The position numbers were made by a program, and so were the translations under genes. Positions 35,580 to 42,399 of a stretch of 42,399 nucleotides of DNA are shown piece after piece. Numbering within the stretch: position 1 is the first letter of the stretch; each line of letters opens with the position of its first letter. The notes beneath the pieces are model-generated. The model made no database searches. It was given only the letters and a program-made list of their open reading frames with translations, and was not told the DNA's origin. Source of the stretch: Comamonas sp. lk (lineage in GTDB: Bacteria; Pseudomonadota; Gammaproteobacteria; Burkholderiales; Burkholderiaceae_C); contig CAMDHS010000003.1 of NCBI GenBank assembly GCA_945898115.1, positions 1-42,399 of the forward strand, in the 5' to 3' direction.

Positions 35580-37616
35580 TTACTTATTGAGCCAAACGAA
35601 ATACGTCATCAGCACAAAAATACCCAGGATCATGACCAGCGCATAGTGGTACAGATAACCCGACTGCAGTTGGCGCACGCGTCCAGAAATCCATCCGATC
35701 AGCTTCCAAGAGCCGTTGACCAAAAGGCCGTCGATCAGCATGCGGTCGCCGCCCTTCCACAGGCCGGTTCCCAAGAGGCGCGTGCCACGGGCGAGGATGT
35801 TTTCGTTGAACCAGTCCAGGAAGTATTTGTTTTCCAACAAGACCACCAGCGGACGCAGCACACGGGCAAAGGCCGCAGGCACTGCTGGGTTGATGAGGTA
35901 CATATACCAAGCCGTTACCACGCCACCCAAGGCCAGCCAGAACGGCGCGGTCGTCAAGGCGTGGATCGCCATGGCCACGGGGCCGTGGAACGCTTCGCCC
36001 AACTCAAGCATCGCAGGGTGCTTGTCTGCGTTAATCAAAATTGCGTCTTTAAAGAACTCTCCAAAGAGCATGGGCTCAATCGTCATGAAACCGATCACCA
36101 CGGAAGGAATAGCCAGCAAAACCAGCGGCACCCACACCACCCAGGGCGACTCGTGCGGCGCGTGGGCTGCCTCATGGTGGCCATGCGCATCATGTGCGTC
36201 GTGATGGTTGTCATGGTGCGCATCGGGGTTCTGGTCGTAGCGTTCTTTGCCGTGGAAGACCAAAAAGTACATGCGGAAAGAATAGAAGGCCGTCACAAAC
36301 ACACCGGCGAGCACCGCAAAGTGGGCGAAACCGGCGGCAGGCAAGTGGCTCTCAGCCACGGCCTCGATGATGCTGTCCTTGGAATAGAAGCCCGAGAAAA
36401 ACGGGGTGCCAATCAGCGCCAGGGAGCCCAGCAGCGAGGTGATCCAGGTAATAGGCATGTACTTGCGCACTCCGCCCATCCAGCGGATGTCCTGGTTGTG
36501 GTGCATGCCCATGATGACCGAGCCCGCGCCCAAAAACAGCAGTGCCTTAAAGAATGCGTGCGTCATCAAATGGAACACCGCCACCGAATAAGCCGAAGCC
36601 CCCAGCGCCACCGTCATGTAACCGAGCTGCGACAAGGTGGAATAAGCCACCACGCGCTTGATGTCGTTTTGGATGATGCCCAAGAAGCCCATGAACAAGG
36701 CGGTACTTGCGCCAATCACTAAGATGAAGTTCAGCGCTGTATCTGACAACTCAAACAGCGGCGACATGCGCGCCACCATAAAAATGCCAGCGGTGACCAT
36801 GGTGGCCGCGTGGATCAGCGCAGAGATAGGCGTGGGGCCTTCCATGGAATCGGGCAGCCAAACATGCAATGGGAACTGGGCCGACTTGCCCATGGCGCCG
36901 ATAAACAGGCAAATGCAGATTACGGTGACCAGCATCCATTCGGTACCGGGCAAGGTCAGCGCCGTCAGCTCAGACGCCTTGCCAAAGACTTCGGTGTAGT
37001 TCAGCGTGCCGGTATAGGCCGCCAGCAGGCCAATGCCCAAAATGAAGCCAAAGTCGCCCACACGGTTGACCAAAAAGGCCTTCATGTTCGCAAAAATCGC
37101 GCTGGGCTTGTTAAACCAGAAGCCGATCAAGAGGTAAGACACCAGACCCACCGCTTCCCAGCCAAAGAACAGCTGCAGCATGTTGTTGCTCATCACCAGC
37201 ATCAGCATGGCGAAGGTAAACAGCGAGATATAGGCAAAAAAGCGGTTATAGCCCTCGTCCTCGTCCATGTAGCCAATGGTGTACAGATGCACCATGAGCG
37301 AGACAAAGGTGACCACACACATCATCATGGCGGTAAGGCCGTCAACCATGAAGCCGATTTCCATTTTCAGGCCGCCCACCACCATCCAGGTGTAAAGCGT
37401 CTCGTTGAAGCGTGCGCCGTCTTGCACCACACTTTGCAGCGTCATGGCAGACAGCACAAAGGCCAGCAGCACACCACCAATGGTCAGCGAATGCGAGACC
37501 TTGCGGCCAATCCAGTTGCCACCAAACTGGGTGCCAAAAATGCCGGCCAGCACCGCGCCAACCAAGGGCGCCATGGGCACAATAAGCAGCGTGGCTGCAC
37601 TAAGGGTTTGACTCAT
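35580..37616 (-). CDS. nuoL: NADH-quinone oxidoreductase subunit L
   Basis: 'FGWEAVGLVSYLLIGFWFNKPSAIFANMKAFLVNRVGDFGFILGIGLL', 'GKSAQFPLHVWLPDSMEGPTPISALIHAATMVTAGIFMVAR'. ORF listed to 37703; start MSQTLS at 37616. Confidence 0.96.
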   Translation of the reverse strand: MSQTLSAATLLIVPMAPLVGAVLAGIFGTQFGGNWIGRKVSHSLTIGGVLLAFVLSAMTLQSVVQDGARFNETLYTWMVVGGLKMEIGFMVDGLTAMMMCVVTFVSLMVHLYTIGYMDEDEGYNRFFAYISLFTFAMLMLVMSNNMLQLFFGWEAVGLVSYLLIGFWFNKPSAIFANMKAFLVNRVGDFGFILGIGLLAAYTGTLNYTEVFGKASELTALTLPGTEWMLVTVICICLFIGAMGKSAQFPLHVWLPDSMEGPTPISALIHAATMVTAGIFMVARMSPLFELSDTALNFILVIGASTALFMGFLGIIQNDIKRVVAYSTLSQLGYMTVALGASAYSVAVFHLMTHAFFKALLFLGAGSVIMGMHHNQDIRWMGGVRKYMPITWITSLLGSLALIGTPFFSGFYSKDSIIEAVAESHLPAAGFAHFAVLAGVFVTAFYSFRMYFLVFHGKERYDQNPDAHHDNHHDAHDAHGHHEAAHAPHESPWVVWVPLVLLAIPSVVIGFMTIEPMLFGEFFKDAILINADKHPAMLELGEAFHGPVAMAIHALTTAPFWLALGGVVTAWYMYLINPAVPAAFARVLRPLVVLLENKYFLDWFNENILARGTRLLGTGLWKGGDRMLIDGLLVNGSWKLIGWISGRVRQLQSGYLYHYALVMILGIFVLMTYFVWLNK

Positions 37617-37623
37617 CTTTTTC

Positions 37624-37932
37624 TTAACCCTTGAGCGTATTGAGTTCGTCCACGCTGATGCTGGACTTGCTTCGGAACAACAGAACCAGAATAGCCAAAC
37701 CAATGGCAGATTCGGCGGCGGCCACCGTCAAGATGAAGAACACAAAGACCTGGCCGTGCATGTCGTTCAAATAATGGGAAAAGGCGACAAAGTTGGTGTT
37801 GACCGCCAGCAGCATCAGCTCAATGGCCATCAGCAGCACAATCAGGTTGCGGCGGTTGAGAAAAATACCGACCACCGACAGCGCAAACAACATGGCACCC
37901 AGCGAGAGGAAATGTCCAAGGGTCAGGGTCAT
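37624..37932 (-). CDS. nuoK: NADH-quinone oxidoreductase subunit K
   Basis: '[46 protein letters not shown]', '[23 protein letters not shown]'. Confidence 0.96.
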   Translation of the reverse strand: MTLTLGHFLSLGAMLFALSVVGIFLNRRNLIVLLMAIELMLLAVNTNFVAFSHYLNDMHGQVFVFFILTVAAAESAIGLAILVLLFRSKSSISVDELNTLKG

Positions 37933-38597
37933 GCTTTTTTCTCCGTCTGCGAAGGCTCTTCAGCCAGCGTTGCAGCAACAGGTTCTGGTGCTACCTGGCT
38001 GGCCGACATCTTCAATACCGTCATGCGATCAGCCGCCTTGACGCGCACCTGGTCGCCGGGGCTCACATACTTGCTGTCCTTGCGGGCGCGCAGCGTCAGC
38101 GCAATGGCCGCAATCATGGCCACCAGCAAAATTGCCGCCGCAATTTCTAGCGGATACAGGTATTCGGTGTAAATCAGCTTGCCCAGTTGCTGGGTGTTGG
38201 ACAGGCCGCCCGCGTCCGGCATGGCGGCGTTCGGATCCTCCACCACCCTAAAGCCGCCCATCAGCACAGCGGCCATCTCAAGGGCAATTACCACGCCCAC
38301 GGCAGCGGCCAGCGGGAAATGGTTCCAGAAGCCCACGCGAAGGTTCTCTACGTTGATGTCCATCATCATCACCACGAACAGGAACAGCACCATCACCGCC
38401 CCCACGTACACCAGCACCAGGGTGATGGACAAAAACTCGGCCTTAAGCAGCATCCAGACCATGGCAGCCTGAAAGAAAGTCAGCACCAAAAACAGCGCAG
38501 CATGCACCGGGTTGCGGGCCGTGATCACCCGAAAGGCGGCAAACAGCAGGACCGCCGAGAAAACGTAAAAAAGACCGGTTGTGACACTCATGTTCAA
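37929..38597 (-). CDS. nuoJ: NADH-quinone oxidoreductase subunit J
   Basis: '[55 protein letters not shown]'. Confidence 0.95.
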   Translation of the reverse strand: MNMSVTTGLFYVFSAVLLFAAFRVITARNPVHAALFLVLTFFQAAMVWMLLKAEFLSITLVLVYVGAVMVLFLFVVMMMDINVENLRVGFWNHFPLAAAVGVVIALEMAAVLMGGFRVVEDPNAAMPDAGGLSNTQQLGKLIYTEYLYPLEIAAAILLVAMIAAIALTLRARKDSKYVSPGDQVRVKAADRMTVLKMSASQVAPEPVAATLAEEPSQTEKKA

Positions 38598-38615
38598 AAT
38601 CTTTCGTGCAACCGG

Positions 38616-39137
38616 TTAACGGTACTTGGCGTCAGCCTGTTTGGCGGCAGCGATTTCGGTCTCATACCGGTCGCCCACGGCCAGCAGCATGTCTTTGGTG
38701 AAATACAGGTCACCGCGCTTTTCGCCGTGGTATTCCAGAATATGGGTTTCCACAATCGAGTCCACCGGGCAACTTTCTTCGCAAAAGCCGCAAAAAATGC
38801 ACTTGGTCAGGTCGATGTCGTAGCGCGTGGTGCGGCGCGAACCGTCCTCGCGCACATCGGACTCGATAGTGATCGCCATGGCCGGGCACACCGCCTCGCA
38901 GAGCTTGCAGGCAATGCAGCGCTCTTCGCCGTTTTCGTAGCGGCGTAGCGCGTGCAGACCCCGAAAACGGGGGGACAAAGGCGTCTTTTCTTCAGGAAAC
39001 TGCACCGTCACTTTTTTGCGAAAGGCGTAGCGCATGGTCAGGGCCAGGCCCTTGAGCAGCTCTACCAGCAAAAAGCTGTACAGAAAATCGCGCAGTGAAA
39101 AGGGCGCCGGCTTATAGGCCAATTTGTGTGAAGCCAT
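38616..39137 (-). CDS. nuoI: NADH-quinone oxidoreductase subunit I
   Basis: Two 4Fe4S motifs '[16 protein letters not shown]' and '[19 protein letters not shown]'. Confidence 0.96.
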   Translation of the reverse strand: MASHKLAYKPAPFSLRDFLYSFLLVELLKGLALTMRYAFRKKVTVQFPEEKTPLSPRFRGLHALRRYENGEERCIACKLCEAVCPAMAITIESDVREDGSRRTTRYDIDLTKCIFCGFCEESCPVDSIVETHILEYHGEKRGDLYFTKDMLLAVGDRYETEIAAAKQADAKYR

Positions 39138-39146
39138 GTGCGTCTC

Positions 39147-40223
39147 TTACTTCCAGATACTCAAAGGCGTCTGCATCCAGAGCCCAACAACCACCAGCCA
39201 CACCAGGGTGACGGGGATAAATACTTTCCAGCCCAGACGCATGATCTGGTCATAGCGAAAACGGGGGAAGGTGGCGCGCACCCAGATGAAAAAGCTCACC
39301 ACCGCGCAGGTCTTGATACCCAGCCAGATGCCGCCCGGAATCCAGTCCAGCACCGCCAAAGGCGACAGCCAACCACCCAGGAACATGATGGCCGCCAAGA
39401 TAGACACCAGCCACATATTGGCGTATTCGGCCAGGTAGAACATGGCGTAGGACATGCCGGAATACTCCACCATGTGCCCAGCCACGATCTCGGCCTCGCC
39501 TTCGACCACGTCAAACGGATGGCGGTTGGTCTCGGCCATGCCAGAGATCACATAGACCACAAAAATCGGCAAGAGCGGCAGCCAGTTCCAAGACAGCACG
39601 CCCAGGCCCTGGGACGCAAACATGCCCTTGGACTGCGCCATGACGATGTCAGTCATGTTCATGCTGCCGGTAATCATGAGCACGACCACCAGACAAAAGC
39701 CCATGGAAATCTCGTAGCTCACCATCTGCGCCGAGGCGCGCAGCGCGCCCAGAAAAGCGTACTTGGAGTTGGACGCCCAACCGGCAATCACCACGCCATA
39801 GACTTCCATGGACGTAATCGCCATGACAAACAAAAGTCCAGCGTTGACGTTGGCCAAAACCACATCAGGCCCAAAAGGAATCACCGCCCAAGCCGCCAGT
39901 GCCGGCATGATGGTCAGAACCGGGCCGATAAAGAACAGGCCTTTGTTGGCAGCAGCGGGCACCAAAATTTCTTTCGTCAGCAATTTGAGCGCGTCAGCAA
40001 TAGGCTGCAGCAAACCCCAGGGGCCCACGCGGTTGGGCCCCAAGCGCACCTGCATCCAGCCCAAAAACTTGCGCTCCCACAGCGTGAGATAGGCCACTGC
40101 GCCCATGAGCGGAAGCACCACGGCCACGATCTTGAGCAGGGTCCAAACCACCGGCCAGGCGACAACCGTCCACCAGGCTGCTGCAGACAACTGCAGTCCG
40201 CCGTTGTAAATCGCGTCGATCAT
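39147..40223 (-). CDS. nuoH: NADH-quinone oxidoreductase subunit H
   Basis: '[46 protein letters not shown]', '[27 protein letters not shown]'. Confidence 0.97.
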   Translation of the reverse strand: MIDAIYNGGLQLSAAAWWTVVAWPVVWTLLKIVAVVLPLMGAVAYLTLWERKFLGWMQVRLGPNRVGPWGLLQPIADALKLLTKEILVPAAANKGLFFIGPVLTIMPALAAWAVIPFGPDVVLANVNAGLLFVMAITSMEVYGVVIAGWASNSKYAFLGALRASAQMVSYEISMGFCLVVVLMITGSMNMTDIVMAQSKGMFASQGLGVLSWNWLPLLPIFVVYVISGMAETNRHPFDVVEGEAEIVAGHMVEYSGMSYAMFYLAEYANMWLVSILAAIMFLGGWLSPLAVLDWIPGGIWLGIKTCAVVSFFIWVRATFPRFRYDQIMRLGWKVFIPVTLVWLVVVGLWMQTPLSIWK

Positions 40224-42355
40224 GCCAATGCTCCTTCGCTTGCCACCACCGGCGCCACGCGGGCGTCAGCCGTCATCTGCAAGCTGCTGGCGCGGCGCAC
40301 CAGTGAATCGAGCTGATAAATGCGTGCGACGCAAGGCTCGGCGCCGTCATAGGCGCCGACAAACGGCGCGCTGCAGGCGTTACCCAAGCGCTCGGCGGGC
40401 AAAAACTCAGGCGCGGCACCGGCGAATATCGCCTTGAGCACGTCTTGCGAAGAGTCAAAATCAAAGCCCTCGACCTTCATCATATTGCCCAGCACGCGCA
40501 GCACCTTCCAGGCGGGACGCGCCTCGCCTTGCGGCTTGACCACGGCGTGGAAGCCTTGCACGCGGCCTTCAGCATTGACAAAGGTGCCAGAGGTTTCGCT
40601 AAATGGCGCAATCGGCAAGAGCACGTCCGCACAAGCCATATTGGCTTTGAAGGGGCTCAGGCTGACCACCATTTCGGCTTTCGCCAAGGTAGCCACGGCC
40701 GCTGCGCCGGGTGCGCTGTCAAATTCGGGTTCGGTATTGAGCAAGAGCACCGCCTTGAGCGCGCCGCCCAGCATCTGGCCGGCGTGCAAACCATCGGCAC
40801 CTGGCGTGGCATGGACAAACTGCGCACCCACCGTGTTAGCGGCTTCGGTCAGGTAGCCCACGGTAGCGCCCGTGTGTTTTGCAATCCAGTTGGCCACCGC
40901 CAGCAGGGCCGAAGCCTGGCCGTGGTGCGCTGCGGCGTTGCCCAGCAAAATCGCTTTGCGCTCGCCACCCACCAAAGACTTGGCAATTGCCTGCGCCTGC
41001 ACCGAAGCAGCCACCGCACAAGGCGAGGCCACTTGGGCCAGTTCGGCCACGGCGGCGGCGATGCCTTGCAGTTGCGCCAGCCATTCGGCAGGCGCGGCCT
41101 GGATTTCTTGCTTCAGGGCAATCGCCCAATCGTTTGCACCAGCACCCAACACGTGTACTGCGCAGCCGGCCTTGGCGGCTTGGCGAATGCGTTGTGCAAA
41201 CAGCGGGTGGTCTTTGCGCAGGTTCGAACCGACCACAAGCACACGCTGCAAAGTGGTCAAGGACGCGATGGGCGCGCCCAAATAACGCACGCCGTCGGTG
41301 GCTGTGAAATCGGCATTACGCAGGCGGTAATCGATGTTTTCGCTGCCCAGACCGCGCACCAGTTGGCCGGCCAGGTGCAGCTCTTCGAGCGTGCTGTGCG
41401 GGCTGACCAAGGCGCCAATGGACGCGGCGCCGTGGTTGCTCTTGATCTGCTTAAGGCCATTGGCCACGTATTCCAGCGCGGTTTGCCAGTCCACATTGAC
41501 CCATTTGCCGCCATGTTTGATCATGGGCGAGGTCAGGCGCTCGGGGGAATTCAGCGCCTCGTACGAGAAACGGTCGCGGTCGGCAATCCAGCATTCGTTG
41601 ACGGCTTCGTTTTCGAAGGGCACCACGCGCAATACCTGTTGGTTTTTGACCTGAATAATCAGGTTGGCACCAGTGGAGTCGTGCGGGCTCACGGATTTGC
41701 GGCGCGACAGTTCCCAGGTGCGGGCGCTGTAACGGAAAGGCTTGCTGGTAAGCGCGCCCACCGGGCAAATATCGATCATGTTGCCCGAGAGCTCGGAGTC
41801 AATGGTTTGACCCAGAAAGGTTTCAATCTCGGAATGCTCGCCCCGGTTGGACATGCCCAACTCCATCACGCCGGCCACTTCCTGGCCAAAGCGCACGCAG
41901 CGGGTGCAATGGATGCAGCGGCTCATTTCCTGCATGCTGATCAGCGGGCCCACGTCCTTGACGGCGACCACGCGCTTTTCTTCGGCATAACGCGAATTGG
42001 AAGCACCGTAGCCCACGGCCAGATCCTGCAACTGGCATTCACCGCCCTGGTCGCAAATCGGGCAGTCCAGCGGATGGTTGATGAGCAAAAACTCCATCAC
42101 CGACTGCTGGGCTTTAATGGCCTTGTCGGTCTTGGTGCGCACAACCATGCCTTGCGTGACCGGCGTGGCGCAGGCGGGCATGGGCTTGGGGGCTTTTTCA
42201 ATGTCCACCAGGCACATGCGGCAATTGGCGGCAATGCTGAGCTTCTTGTGATAACAGAAATGGGGAATGTAGGTGCCGGCTTTCTCGGCGGCATGCATAA
42301 CCTTGCTGCCTTCCACTATCTCTACTTTCTTGCCGTCGAGTTCGATTTCAACCAT
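40220..42355 (-). CDS. nuoG: NADH-quinone oxidoreductase subunit G
   Basis: N-terminal 2Fe2S/4Fe4S ferredoxin domain '[35 protein letters not shown]', '[21 protein letters not shown]', '[16 protein letters not shown]'. Confidence 0.96.
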   Translation of the reverse strand: MVEIELDGKKVEIVEGSKVMHAAEKAGTYIPHFCYHKKLSIAANCRMCLVDIEKAPKPMPACATPVTQGMVVRTKTDKAIKAQQSVMEFLLINHPLDCPICDQGGECQLQDLAVGYGASNSRYAEEKRVVAVKDVGPLISMQEMSRCIHCTRCVRFGQEVAGVMELGMSNRGEHSEIETFLGQTIDSELSGNMIDICPVGALTSKPFRYSARTWELSRRKSVSPHDSTGANLIIQVKNQQVLRVVPFENEAVNECWIADRDRFSYEALNSPERLTSPMIKHGGKWVNVDWQTALEYVANGLKQIKSNHGAASIGALVSPHSTLEELHLAGQLVRGLGSENIDYRLRNADFTATDGVRYLGAPIASLTTLQRVLVVGSNLRKDHPLFAQRIRQAAKAGCAVHVLGAGANDWAIALKQEIQAAPAEWLAQLQGIAAAVAELAQVASPCAVAASVQAQAIAKSLVGGERKAILLGNAAAHHGQASALLAVANWIAKHTGATVGYLTEAANTVGAQFVHATPGADGLHAGQMLGGALKAVLLLNTEPEFDSAPGAAAVATLAKAEMVVSLSPFKANMACADVLLPIAPFSETSGTFVNAEGRVQGFHAVVKPQGEARPAWKVLRVLGNMMKVEGFDFDSSQDVLKAIFAGAAPEFLPAERLGNACSAPFVGAYDGAEPCVARIYQLDSLVRRASSLQMTADARVAPVVASEGALA

Positions 42356-42399
42356 AGTGTGATGCCGATCAAACGTAAGCGCCGACCACGCAGGTCTTA

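Noticed and set aside
34977-36722. 581-aa + strand ORF antisense to nuoM/nuoL
   Set aside because: Lies on the opposite strand of clear NuoL/NuoM coding sequence; its Gln/His/Arg-rich composition is typical of an antisense shadow frame in high-GC DNA.
39138-40316. 392-aa + strand ORF antisense to nuoH
   Set aside because: Shadow frame of the well-conserved nuoH gene; composition unlike a real protein.

Overview
The window is a high-GC chromosomal segment that looks like Betaproteobacteria, probably Burkholderiales/Comamonadaceae, judged from gene content only. From left to right it contains: (1) a 5'-truncated FtsX-type ABC permease; (2) a lower-GC arsenic cluster, arsR-arsC(LMW-PTP/Trx type)-aqpS-like MIP channel-arsC(Grx type)-arsH, with no ArsB/Acr3 efflux pump; (3) an unlisted 58-aa HicB/DUF1902-like ORF; (4) a Tat-exported AttH/CrtC lipocalin-like protein; (5) an MsbA-like ABC exporter; (6) a sulfate ABC importer, sbp-cysT-cysW-cysA, preceded by a frameshifted and deleted remnant of a second sulfate-binding-protein gene; (7) glutamate dehydrogenase; (8) a large sulfur-oxidation island with soxB, X, A, Z, Y, D, C, two small c-type cytochromes, a SoxW-like thioredoxin, a divergent YeeE/YedE (SoxT-like) transporter, a diheme c4-like cytochrome, FccB, FccA, a SoxR/BigR-type ArsR regulator, SoxH and a secreted DsrE-like protein; (9) a GlcG/HbpS-like exported protein, a DUF302 lipoprotein and a FadL-type outer-membrane protein; (10) DUF1178, NUDIX, nuoN, M, L, K, J, I, H, G. 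I saw no rRNA, tRNA, CRISPR or intact mobile element. The most interesting signals are the ars cassette apparently splitting an AttEFGH-like locus, the decayed duplicate sulfate-binding protein, predicted lipidation of SoxX and FccB, the two uncharacterised cytochromes inside the sox operon (one closely resembling the SoxD C-terminal domain), and a strongly structured leader (three dyads, one covering the RBS) upstream of the HbpS-like gene. All family calls come from reading the sequence by eye; no database search was run.
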